In this document: in pieces, positions 1-6,762 of the stretch
How the letters are laid out: each line of letters begins with the position of its first letter
Numbering within the stretch: the first letter of the stretch is position 1
Assembly: GCA_045114775.1 (NCBI GenBank)
Contig: JBGULC010000021.1
Coordinates: forward strand, 1 to 12,345
From: UBA3792 sp045114775
Lineage (GTDB): Bacteria; Bacillota; Clostridia; Christensenellales; CAG-138
Length of the DNA stretch: 12,345 nucleotides
Direction: 5' to 3'
The notes under the pieces: model-generated
What the model saw: the letters and a program-made list of their open reading frames with translations, nothing else
Told to the model about the DNA's origin: nothing
Database searches by the model: none
Program-made: the position numbers and the translations under genes

Positions 1-554
1 GCGCTTTCGCTTTTTCGTTCGATAATGGTTTGGATCTCGGCAAGGCGCTGCTCGTACGGGGAAGGCTCCCTTTGGGAGGAGGCGATCATTTCAAGGAACC
101 GGCGGCGCAGCCGCTGAGCTTTCAGGTCTCTTTTGAGCGCCTTCGGACACATCCGGTAATACAGTTCATCATACGGCAAGCCCTGCTTCAGGGGACTGCC
201 GTCGCTGCGCTGCAGGACCGCGGGGGGGCATTGTTTTGGACGGTATGATACGCGCCGGTCTTTTTCCAACAGCGAAGCTCGCGCTTCCATTCCCTCGGAT
301 ATGCCTGGAAAAACGCCTCGTCGCCGTACTGCGCGCGTTCCCGACGGAGATCAAGCCGTCGATACAGAAACATGCCGACCGCCGTAATCAACGCAAAATA
401 CAGGAACAGCAGGGTAAAGTACAGCCATTTCGGCATCTGTTCCGAAAAGACGATCGGAAAAATGCAGCAGCATGAAATAAGAAATCAGCCTGAGCGAGAC
501 CGTTGCGACGTAAAACAGGCCGCCGCCTTTTTCATAATCGGATCATCGTTTCAC
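1..554 (-). pseudogene. Decayed two-helix membrane protein gene, 3' end beyond window
   Basis: I do not recognise the family. Read on the minus strand, one coherent protein emerges only if several lesions are bridged. The reading starts at GTG 554-552, which has an AGGAAGAGG ribosome site 6 nt upstream. Codon 4 is TGA (545-543). The frame then runs through a first hydrophobic segment (GLFYVATVSLRLISYFMLLH). A shift near the A5 run at 458-462 leads into a second hydrophobic segment starting MPKWLYFTLLFLYFALITAV and a basic, charged cytoplasmic tail. A further shift at the G7 run 222-228 is needed to join the tail to an open frame that continues to base 1 (PYDELYYRMCPKALKRDLKA). The longest unbroken piece is 188-436, 82 aa. 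TGA ends other genes here, so recoding is unlikely. Homopolymer sequencing errors are the alternative, but the long genes of the window are intact, which favours real decay. Confidence 0.55.
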
Positions 555-584
555 GGTGCGCCTCTTCCTGTCGGCGATATGCCT

Positions 585-613
585 ATTATACTCGCTTTCC
601 GAACGGCGGGCAA
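585..613 (-). promoter_or_regulatory. Promoter of the decayed membrane protein gene
   Basis: On the minus strand TTGCCC (613-608) lies 17 nt before a perfect TATAAT (590-585). The transcript would start near 578 and reach the AGGAAGAGG ribosome site just before the GTG at 554. The promoter is intact although its gene appears broken. Confidence 0.6.
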
Positions 614-635
614 GCGATTTTTCTTCGGAAACGTC

Positions 636-664
636 TTGCATTTTCGGAAGCGCACTGGTATACT
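636..664 (+). promoter_or_regulatory. Sigma-A type promoter of the ThrE-family gene
   Basis: TTGCAT (636-641), a 17-nt spacer, and TATACT (659-664) lie 35 nt before the ATG at 700. The promoter is back to back with the minus-strand promoter at 585-613. Confidence 0.6.
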
Positions 665-699
665 TGTCCGGCAAACGATAATAAGGATCGAAAAGCGAT

Positions 700-2067
700 A
701 TGATCAAAGCAGAAAAACGAAAAGTGCATTATCAGCAGAACAAGCTCGCCCGTGCGGAGCAGGCGATCGCGGCGCAGGAGCGGCAGCCGCAGGATAAGGA
801 CCAGGGCTTTTATGAAGAGCTTCTGGAGTTCGCGGTTTCGCTTGCGAACAAGCTGCAGGCGTGCGGCGCGGAAACGTACCGTGTGGAGGAGACGATCAAC
901 CGCATCATCGAAGCGTACGGCGTCGAGCGTGTGGACGCGTTCGTGATCCCGAGCAGCGTCATGGCGAGCCTCGAAACAAACGAAGGCCTGATCCTGACCA
1001 AGATCCGCCGTCTGAAGGGCGGGGAAACAATGCTGGACGGCATTGAGCGGTATACGGCGCTGAGCCGGCGCATCTGCATCGAAAAGCCGGACATGCAGGA
1101 GGCAAGAAGGCTTCTCCGCGAGACCGAGAAAAAAGTCTGCCGCTATCCGCTCCCGATCTTCTATCTGGCGGCGTTTCTGATCGGCGTCGGCTTCGGCGTC
1201 TTTTTCGGCGGCGGGATCCTCGAAGCGCTTGCCGCGGGCGTCTGCGGACTGGCGATCGGCGCAAGCACGCGGTTCATGGGCAAGTTCCACGCAAACGCGT
1301 TCTTCACGTCCTTCGTGTGCAGCTTCATCCTCGGATTCCTGGCAAATACGTTCACGGCGATCGGCTTCGGCAAGAACGCGGACATCACGGTCATCGGCGC
1401 GATCATGCTTTTGGTGCCGGGATTCCTGTTTACGAACAGCCTTCGGGACGTCATCTACGGCGACACCATGTCCGGGCTCAACCGCCTCGTGCAGGTGCTG
1501 ATCATCGGCGTCGCACTGGCGTTCGGCACCAGCTCGGGCGTATCGCTTGCGCGGCATATTTTCTCGGAGGTCGTATTCTCACTGGATCCGATCGACCATC
1601 CGCTGTGGATCCAGTGCATCGCAGGGCTGATCGGCACGTTCGGCTTCGGGCTGATGTTCAATATGCACGGCAAGGGCATTCCGTTCGCACTGCTCGGCAG
1701 CGTCATTTCATGGCCGGTCTGCGTGCTGTGCATGCGGTTCGGGCTTGCGGAGCCGATCGCGTATCTGATCGGCGCGGTCGTGTCGGCTTTCTATGCAGAG
1801 ATCATGGCGCGCATCCGCAAGTGCCCGGCGACGAGCTACCTGATGTGCGCGCTCGTGCCGCTGATTCCCGGTTCGGGCATCTATTATACGATGGACTTCA
1901 TCCGCCGCGGCATGGTGTCCGAGGCGTACGACAAGGGGATGCTGACCGCGGCGATCGCGGGCTCGATGGCGGTCGGCGTGCTGCTGATCTCCACCGGTTT
2001 CCGCATGTGGAGCGTGTTCAAAAGAAACCGCAAGCCGCGCGGCAATTCCGCGCGCGTCAAGCCGTAA
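700..2067 (+). CDS. Threonine/serine exporter family (ThrE-like) membrane protein
   Basis: Likely proton-driven exporter of threonine, serine or related small metabolites across the cytoplasmic membrane. The 455-aa protein joins the two parts of the ThrE family in one chain, as in Corynebacterium ThrE; in Enterobacteria these parts are the separate proteins YjjP and YjjB. Residues 1-36 are a charged leader. Residues 37-145 are the soluble N-terminal region with the family pattern GAETYRVEETINRI (56-69). About ten hydrophobic segments fill residues 150-435, with family signatures LLVPGFLFTNSLRD (237-250) and LVPLIPGSGIYYTM (385-398). An AAGGA motif lies about 13 nt before the ATG. No strong terminator is visible in the 150 bp after the gene. 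The family call is firm; the substrate is inferred. Confidence 0.9.
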   Translation: MIKAEKRKVHYQQNKLARAEQAIAAQERQPQDKDQGFYEELLEFAVSLANKLQACGAETYRVEETINRIIEAYGVERVDAFVIPSSVMASLETNEGLILTKIRRLKGGETMLDGIERYTALSRRICIEKPDMQEARRLLRETEKKVCRYPLPIFYLAAFLIGVGFGVFFGGGILEALAAGVCGLAIGASTRFMGKFHANAFFTSFVCSFILGFLANTFTAIGFGKNADITVIGAIMLLVPGFLFTNSLRDVIYGDTMSGLNRLVQVLIIGVALAFGTSSGVSLARHIFSEVVFSLDPIDHPLWIQCIAGLIGTFGFGLMFNMHGKGIPFALLGSVISWPVCVLCMRFGLAEPIAYLIGAVVSAFYAEIMARIRKCPATSYLMCALVPLIPGSGIYYTMDFIRRGMVSEAYDKGMLTAAIAGSMAVGVLLISTGFRMWSVFKRNRKPRGNSARVKP

Positions 2068-2179
2068 GCTTCGGAGGACCGGATAAGAGGCGGCTTTCCG
2101 AGTGCGCTTACAGCCGTTCAAAGAGCGGAACGGGCGGCGCCGCGCGATCATGCGGAAGTCGTTTGTTTTTTATTCGGTT

Positions 2180-2208
2180 TATAATAGTGTAATTAAAAAG
2201 AAAAGGGG
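2180..2208 (+). promoter_or_regulatory. -10 element and ribosome site before the repeat lipoprotein
   Basis: A perfect TATAAT (2180-2185) lies 32 nt before the GTG start at 2218, but I see no good -35 hexamer at 16-18 nt. AAAAGGGG (2201-2208) serves as ribosome site with about 9 nt spacing and supports the GTG start. Confidence 0.4.
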
Positions 2209-2217
2209 TATCATTCG

Positions 2218-3966
2218 GTGAAAAAACACATTGCATGGATGTTGATCCTGATCCTGGTCCTGTCGCTGTTTGCGGCATGCACCGGGAACGAGCCTGTTCC
2301 GGAGGCCGCGGAACCGACCGCCGCGCCGGAACCGACAAATGCGCCGGAGCCGACCGCCGCGCCGGAACCGGAGGAGGAAGAAATTGTCATCATCGACGTC
2401 GAACCGTCCGAATGGGAGACCGCCGGGACGCCCGCGCTGACAGACGAAGCGATGGAGATCTTCAACAAGGCGTTTGCGCGCCTGCTCGGCGTGCATTACG
2501 TGCCGGTCGCATACCTCGGCAAGCAGGTCGTTTCGGGCACGGTCCACACGTTCCTGACCAGAGCGACGGTCATCTATCCCGGCGCACGGGAAACGTACGC
2601 ACTCGTGTTCCTGTACGAGGAGCGCGACGGGAGCGTCCGCATTATCGACATCTGTCGCTCGCAGGTTTTGACGCATATGGACGAGGCGGACGGCTTTGAA
2701 CAGGCGGAGGATCCGACGCTTTCCGAGGAGCTCGTGAACGGATTCAAAGAAGCGACGGCGGAGCTCGTCGGGGTCGACTATACGCCGGTCGCGCTGTGCG
2801 GCACGAAGGTCGCTTCCGGACTTTCGTTTGCGGTCGTCGCAGAATCGACGCCGGTCGTTCCGGACGCCGAGGCCGGGTATTCCTTTGTTTACCTCGATCG
2901 CAGCAATCAGGGCAAATTCACCGTCGCCGAGATCGTCGAGTTCGACGCGGAACCGGATGCGCCGGGTGAGTACGATCCGGAGCCTACGGAAGTACCCACG
3001 CCGGAACCGACCGCGGAGCCGACGCCGGAACCGACCGCGGAGCCTACCGACACACCGGTTCCGACCGCAACGCCTGTGCCCACGGCAACGCCTGTGCCCA
3101 CGGCAACGCCTGTTCCGACCGCAACGCCGGTCCCCACAGCATCGCCTGAGCCCACGCCGACGCCCAAGCCCACCGCAGAACCGACGACGGCGCCCACCGC
3201 GGAACCGACGGCGGAGCCGACCGCAGAACCCACACCCGAGCCTACCGAAGAACCGATGCCGGAACCGACGGAGGAGCCCACACCGGAACCCACCGCGGAG
3301 CCCACGCCGGAACCGACCGAAGAACCTACGCCGGAACCCACCGCGGAGCCGACGCCGGAGCCGACGGAAGAGCCCAAGCCGGAACCCACGCCGATCCCGA
3401 CGGAGGAAGCGCCGGGCGCATGGACAAAGCCGAAGTCTCCCAAGATCAGCAGCAAGCATGAGAAGCTGTTCAAGAAGATCTCGGATTCCGTCGTCGGCGT
3501 GAAGTATATGCCGGTCGCGTTGATCGGCAGCCAGCAGGTGAACGGCACGAACTACGCTTTTTTGTGCGAGACCTCGATCGCCGCGCCGGATTCGCGCGAT
3601 CTGTACGCGATCGTCTGCCTCTATCAGGATCGTGACAACAATGTAAGCATCACCGACGTGGTGCTTTCGGAGGTCTGCACGTATACCGATATGGCCGTCG
3701 GCGGCTGGACAAGAGCGGAGGATCCGACGGTCACGAAGGAACTCAAAAAACTGCTTGACGGCGCTCTGAACGGCATCGTCGGCGCAAGCTACGCGCCGGT
3801 CGCGCTGCTTTCTGCGCAATCCGGCTCCGGCACGAACTACTGCTTCTTCTGCGAGAGCGGCAAGGTTACGGCCGACCCGAACGCGGGCTACGCTTTCGTG
3901 TACGTCTATCAGAGCGCGGACGGCGAGATTTCCCTGTCCGAGATCCTGAACTTCATGGGCAACTGA
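2218..3966 (+). CDS. Lipoprotein with four cystatin-like repeats and a Pro/Thr/Glu linker
   Basis: A secreted, lipid-anchored surface protein of 582 aa; function unknown. The signal peptide ends in a lipobox with Cys21 (SLFAAC). A short PEPT-rich spacer follows (22-56). Four copies of one domain of about 80 residues are visible: about 66-146, 159-242, 401-485 and 496-580. Each starts with a Trp/Phe-containing lead (EDPTLS, EDPTVT), then a helix, GVxYxPVAL, a loop of QxVxG type (QVVSG 103-107, KVASG 197-201, QQVNG 439-443, QSGSG 534-538), then GTNYxF in copies 3 and 4, and a strand YxFVYxY. Helix plus QxVxG loop plus strands matches cystatins (protease inhibitors of the C1 family). The pairs are separated by about 150 residues of PEPT, PVPTAT and AEPT repeats (246-398), which probably cross the cell wall. 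Cystatin-like fold is an inference; inhibition is untested. Confidence 0.8.
   Translation: MKKHIAWMLILILVLSLFAACTGNEPVPEAAEPTAAPEPTNAPEPTAAPEPEEEEIVIIDVEPSEWETAGTPALTDEAMEIFNKAFARLLGVHYVPVAYLGKQVVSGTVHTFLTRATVIYPGARETYALVFLYEERDGSVRIIDICRSQVLTHMDEADGFEQAEDPTLSEELVNGFKEATAELVGVDYTPVALCGTKVASGLSFAVVAESTPVVPDAEAGYSFVYLDRSNQGKFTVAEIVEFDAEPDAPGEYDPEPTEVPTPEPTAEPTPEPTAEPTDTPVPTATPVPTATPVPTATPVPTATPVPTASPEPTPTPKPTAEPTTAPTAEPTAEPTAEPTPEPTEEPMPEPTEEPTPEPTAEPTPEPTEEPTPEPTAEPTPEPTEEPKPEPTPIPTEEAPGAWTKPKSPKISSKHEKLFKKISDSVVGVKYMPVALIGSQQVNGTNYAFLCETSIAAPDSRDLYAIVCLYQDRDNNVSITDVVLSEVCTYTDMAVGGWTRAEDPTVTKELKKLLDGALNGIVGASYAPVALLSAQSGSGTNYCFFCESGKVTADPNAGYAFVYVYQSADGEISLSEILNFMGN
2953..3412 (+). repeat. In-frame tandem repeats coding the Pro/Thr/Glu linker
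   Basis: Low-complexity coding repeat. Four 18-bp units encoding TPVPTA lie at 3070-3141, the first two identical (3070-3087 and 3088-3105). Imperfect 12- and 24-bp units encoding PEPT/AEPT lie on both sides. All units are multiples of three, so slippage would change linker length without breaking the frame. Confidence 0.8.
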
Positions 3967-3981
3967 GATTTGCATACAGTG

Positions 3982-4012
3982 AAAGCGCTGTCCGAACGGG
4001 CAGCGCTTTTTT
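3982..4012 (+). terminator. Intrinsic terminator after the repeat lipoprotein
   Basis: A hairpin with stem AAAGCGCTGTCC / GGGCAGCGCTTT (one G-U pair) and a GAAC loop is followed by a run of T ending at 4012. It begins 15 nt after the stop codon. Confidence 0.85.
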
Positions 4013-4048
4013 CGTGTCCACGCATTCGGCTGACGGCCTCCCGCGACA

Positions 4049-4076
4049 AACGCCGCCCGGGTTTCCGAGCGGCGTT
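4049..4076 (-). terminator. Hairpin downstream of the methyltransferase gene
   Basis: Inverted repeat AACGCCGC (4049-4056) / GCGGCGTT (4069-4076), with further CCGG/CCG pairing inside, lies 35 nt past the stop of the minus-strand methyltransferase gene. Only a short T run follows on the minus strand, so it is a weak or combined terminator for the convergent unit. Confidence 0.5.
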
Positions 4077-4111
4077 GATTCTTTTCATTCGATCCGTAAG
4101 TCGAAGGATCC

Positions 4112-4576
4112 TTATGCTTTGCGCGGCGTTTCGAGCTTCAGCAGCGCTTCCTTGCGCCCGAGCCCTCCGGCAAAGCCGGTGAGCGAACCGCTTTTTCCGA
4201 CCGCGCGGTGGCAGGGAATGAACAGAAGCAGCGGATTTTTGTGCAGCGCGTTTCCGATCGCGCGGGCGTGGCGCGGCGAGAGGCCCATCGAAACGGCAAG
4301 GTCCGAATAAGAGACCGTTTTGCCGAACGGCACGCGGGCGATCGCAGCCCACACCGCTTTTTGAAACGCCGTTCCGTCCGGCGCAAGGGAAGGCGTCGGT
4401 CCCGGATCGCATCCCGCAAAATACCGGTCGAGCCAGTTCTTCGCTTCCGAAAGCACGGAGGAGGACGGCGCGGTCTCTTCACCGCCGTCGACAAACGCCG
4501 CCGAAACGAGCGCGCCGTTTTCTTCGACGATGCGCAGCGATCCCAGCGGCGAGCGATAGAAAAAAGTGTTATTCAA
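4112..4576 (-). CDS. ogt: Methylated-DNA--protein-cysteine S-methyltransferase (O6-alkylguanine repair)
   Basis: Cytoplasmic suicide DNA repair enzyme that moves an alkyl group from O6-alkylguanine to its own cysteine. The 154-aa protein (from TTG) has a variable N-terminal part (1-65) and the conserved DNA-binding and active-site domain (68-150): FQKAVWAAIARVPFGKTVSY, the helix residues RAIGNAL (105-111) with the arginine finger R105, the catalytic IPCHR with Cys122, and the terminal LLKLE with Glu149. An upstream ATG in frame at 4642 would give 176 aa, but it lies deep inside the previous gene and adds a Ser/Thr/Pro-rich stretch that does not look like the family. I prefer TTG 4576-4574, which overlaps the stop of the lamin-tail gene and has GGAGG 11 nt upstream. 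Translation is probably coupled to that gene. Confidence 0.88.
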   Translation of the reverse strand: MNNTFFYRSPLGSLRIVEENGALVSAAFVDGGEETAPSSSVLSEAKNWLDRYFAGCDPGPTPSLAPDGTAFQKAVWAAIARVPFGKTVSYSDLAVSMGLSPRHARAIGNALHKNPLLLFIPCHRAVGKSGSLTGFAGGLGRKEALLKLETPRKA

Positions 4577-5162
4577 AGCGGTTTGGGCCTCCGGGCGTGG
4601 CGTGCTCGGTGACGGCGTACTTGCCGTCCTCCGTTCGCGCATAGGACGTGTCGGATTCGAGCGCGGGCACGGTAAGCTCGGCCAGCTCGACGTTGCTGCG
4701 GTCGACGAGCAGCAGCGTTTCGCCGGATGCCGAAAGATTGAATCCGGTGCAAAGCGGGTCGTCGTCGGTCTCGCCGGTGCCGCCGGTGCAGTACAGCAAA
4801 AGATACTCGCCGCTTTTCAGAACCGTGCCGTCCGGGAAATGATAGCGCACCGAGCGTTTCAAGTCCTTGATGCTGTTGGTAAAGCCGCAGCCGGAAAGAT
4901 CGATGTCCCTGTCCGTCGGGTTATACAGCTCGACCCAATCGACCGATCCGTAGACCGGATGCTTGTAGGCCTTGTGATTCGAGGTCATGACCTCGTTGAT
5001 CACAAGACTGCCGGACGGCTTCAGAAGGATCGCGGCGACCGCGACGCCCGCGGCGACAAGGAGCAGCACGACCGTGAGGATCGCGATGCGCCTGCCCGAA
5101 AAACCGATGTGTTCCTTTTGAAATTCGTTTTCAAACGAAAGCTCTTGCGAATTGTTTTCCAT
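4569..5162 (-). CDS. Membrane-anchored lamin-tail-domain (LTD) protein
   Basis: A 197-aa protein predicted to sit in the membrane with its domain outside; exact role unknown. Residues 1-23 are polar and cytoplasmic, 24-47 form one transmembrane helix (AILTVVLLLVAAGVAVAAIL), and 52-197 are a lamin-tail Ig-like domain. LTD hallmarks are INEVMTSN (55-62), DWVELYNPTDRDIDLSG (75-91), FPDGTVLKSGEYLLLY (109-124), LSASGETLLLVD (143-154) and the closing GxYARTEDG...TPGGPN pattern (173-194). Bacterial LTDs are usually exported and often act as binding modules. I chose the ATG at 5162-5160 because the TATAAT at 5174-5169 would start the mRNA at about that base. An upstream TTG at 5201 would lie inside the promoter. 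The stop overlaps the TTG start of the methyltransferase gene. Confidence 0.8.
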   Translation of the reverse strand: MENNSQELSFENEFQKEHIGFSGRRIAILTVVLLLVAAGVAVAAILLKPSGSLVINEVMTSNHKAYKHPVYGSVDWVELYNPTDRDIDLSGCGFTNSIKDLKRSVRYHFPDGTVLKSGEYLLLYCTGGTGETDDDPLCTGFNLSASGETLLLVDRSNVELAELTVPALESDTSYARTEDGKYAVTEHATPGGPNRFE

Positions 5163-5168
5163 ATCTGC

Positions 5169-5197
5169 ATTATACATGAAAAAAACTGTTTCCACAA
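5169..5197 (-). promoter_or_regulatory. Promoter of the LTD/methyltransferase pair, probably leaderless
   Basis: On the minus strand TTGTGG (5197-5192), 17 nt, then TATAAT (5174-5169). Only 6 nt separate the -10 from the ATG at 5162, and there is no ribosome site. Its -35 overlaps the candidate -35 of the divergent glpK promoter. Confidence 0.55.
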
Positions 5198-5217
5198 GCA
5201 AAAAAGCGTGTTATAAT
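5189..5217 (+). promoter_or_regulatory. Promoter of the glpK operon
   Basis: TTTCCA (5189-5194), 17 nt, then a perfect TATAAT (5212-5217). The AAGGCGG ribosome site follows at about 5231-5237, before the ATG at 5246. Confidence 0.55.
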
Positions 5218-5245
5218 AAATTATTGTGGAAAGGCGGTAGAACCT

Positions 5246-6742
5246 ATGCAGAAATATCTTTTGTCGCTGGATCAGGGCACGACGAGCTCGCGCGCGATCC
5301 TGTTTGATCTTTCCGGAACCATCATCACCTCCGCGCAGTTCGAGTTCACGCAGCATTACCCGATGCCGGGCTACGTCGAGCATGACGCGAACGAGATCCT
5401 GAAGACCGAGCTGGACGCCGTCCGCGCGGTTCTGAAGAAGGCCGACGTACAGCGCGGCGAGGTCGCCGCGATCGGCGTCACGAACCAGCGCGAAACGACG
5501 ATCGTCTGGGAGAAGACGACGGGCAAGCCCGTGCACCCGGCAATCGTGTGGCAGTGCCGCCGCACCGCGCCGCTGTGCGAGCAGCTTATTCGCGAGGGAT
5601 TGAAGGACTACATCGCGCAGTCGACGGGCCTTCTCATCGACGCGTATTTCTCCGCGACGAAGCTCCGCTATATCCTGGACGCCGTTCCGAACGGTCAGAT
5701 GCTTGCGGAATCCGGCAATCTTCTGTTCGGCACGGTCGACACGTGGCTCATCTGGAATCTCACCGGCGCGCACGTCACCGATTACAGCAACGCGTCGCGC
5801 ACCATGCTCTACAACATCCATACGCTTTCTTACGATCCGGTCATCATGCACCGGCTGAACATCCCGGCGTGCATGCTGCCGGAGGTCCTGCCGTCCGCGC
5901 ACGTCTACGGCTACGTGAAGGACGGCATCGAGGGCCTTGAGGCGCTTGCGGGCGTGCCGATCGCGGGCGATGCGGGCGATCAGCAGGCCGCGCTGTTCGG
6001 ACAGGCGTGCTTCGAGCCGGGCCAGGCGAAGTGCACCTACGGCACCGGCGGCTTTCTGATGATGCAGACGGGTGAAACGCCGGTCGCGAGCAAGAACCGG
6101 CTTCTGACCACGATCGCGTGGGGCGTCGGCGGCAAGGTCCGCTACGCGCTGGAGGGCAGCATCTTCAACGCGGGCAGCTCGATCAAGTGGCTCCGTGACG
6201 AGGTCGGTCTGATCTCCTCGGCAAGCGAGATCGACCGCCTTGCGGAATCCGTGCCGGACGCGGGCGGGGCGTACTTCGTCTCCGCGTTCACGGGTCTCGG
6301 CGCGCCGCATTGGGATATGTACGCGCGCGGCGCTTTGGTCGGCGTGACCCGCGCCACGAACCGTGCGCACATCGCGCGCGCGGTGCTCGAGGGCATCGTC
6401 TATCAGGTGGGCGATCTTGCCCGCACGATGGAGTTCGACAGCGATCGAAAGCTGGAGGAGCTCAAGGTCGACGGCGGCGCGTCCGTGTCGAACGTAATGA
6501 TGCAGTTCCAGGCGGACATGCTGGACGTGCCGGTCAACCGCCCGAAGTGCGTTGAATCCACGGCGCTCGGCGCGGCGTACCTCGCGGCGATCGGCGTCGG
6601 GCTCTACAAGGACGAAAGCGACGTCATGCGGTACTGGGAGAGCGAACGCATCTTCAAGCCGCAGATGAGCAACGTCGAGCGCGCGAACCGTCAGCGCGGC
6701 TGGACAAAGGCGGTCGAAAAGGCAAAGAACTGGGAAGATTGA
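5246..6742 (+). CDS. glpK: Glycerol kinase
   Basis: Cytoplasmic enzyme that phosphorylates glycerol with ATP to sn-glycerol 3-phosphate, the first step of glycerol use and a feed to phospholipid synthesis. The 498-aa length is normal for the FGGY family. Visible motifs are the phosphate loop DQGTTSSRA (9-17), glycerol contacts R82-E83 (NQRET), Tyr134 and catalytic base Asp245 (GDAGDQQAALFGQ), then YGTGGF (265-270), VDGGASVSN (408-416) and the C-terminal ESTALGAAYLA. The segment between LPEV and VPIAGDAGDQQ, where many Firmicutes GlpKs carry the YHFFGQ histidine phosphorylated by the sugar PTS, lacks that histidine. Control by HPr is therefore unlikely (inference). No glpF or glpD lies nearby. 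The next gene starts 20 bp downstream, so the two form an operon. Confidence 0.96.
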   Translation: MQKYLLSLDQGTTSSRAILFDLSGTIITSAQFEFTQHYPMPGYVEHDANEILKTELDAVRAVLKKADVQRGEVAAIGVTNQRETTIVWEKTTGKPVHPAIVWQCRRTAPLCEQLIREGLKDYIAQSTGLLIDAYFSATKLRYILDAVPNGQMLAESGNLLFGTVDTWLIWNLTGAHVTDYSNASRTMLYNIHTLSYDPVIMHRLNIPACMLPEVLPSAHVYGYVKDGIEGLEALAGVPIAGDAGDQQAALFGQACFEPGQAKCTYGTGGFLMMQTGETPVASKNRLLTTIAWGVGGKVRYALEGSIFNAGSSIKWLRDEVGLISSASEIDRLAESVPDAGGAYFVSAFTGLGAPHWDMYARGALVGVTRATNRAHIARAVLEGIVYQVGDLARTMEFDSDRKLEELKVDGGASVSNVMMQFQADMLDVPVNRPKCVESTALGAAYLAAIGVGLYKDESDVMRYWESERIFKPQMSNVERANRQRGWTKAVEKAKNWED

Positions 6743-6762
6743 TCCGAAGGGAGTAAATAAAT

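Noticed and set aside
543..545. In-frame TGA read as a recoded sense codon
   Set aside because: TGA ends several genes here (for example 3964-3966 and 6740-6742), so the code is standard.
586..1557. Open frame of 323 aa antisense to the ThrE-family gene
   Set aside because: Its composition (Arg, Asp, His, Ala) is typical of a shadow frame, and ThrE motifs are clear on the plus strand.
2114..2133. Hairpin CCGTTC...GAACGG as a terminator for the ThrE-family gene
   Set aside because: Six-base stem with no adjacent T run; the T-rich stretch is about 30 nt away.
2179..3975. Open frame of 598 aa antisense to the repeat lipoprotein
   Set aside because: It is Arg/Gly-rich and spans the low-complexity linker. 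It is a by-product of GC-rich, third-position-biased codons on the other strand, and contains the promoter and terminator of the real gene.
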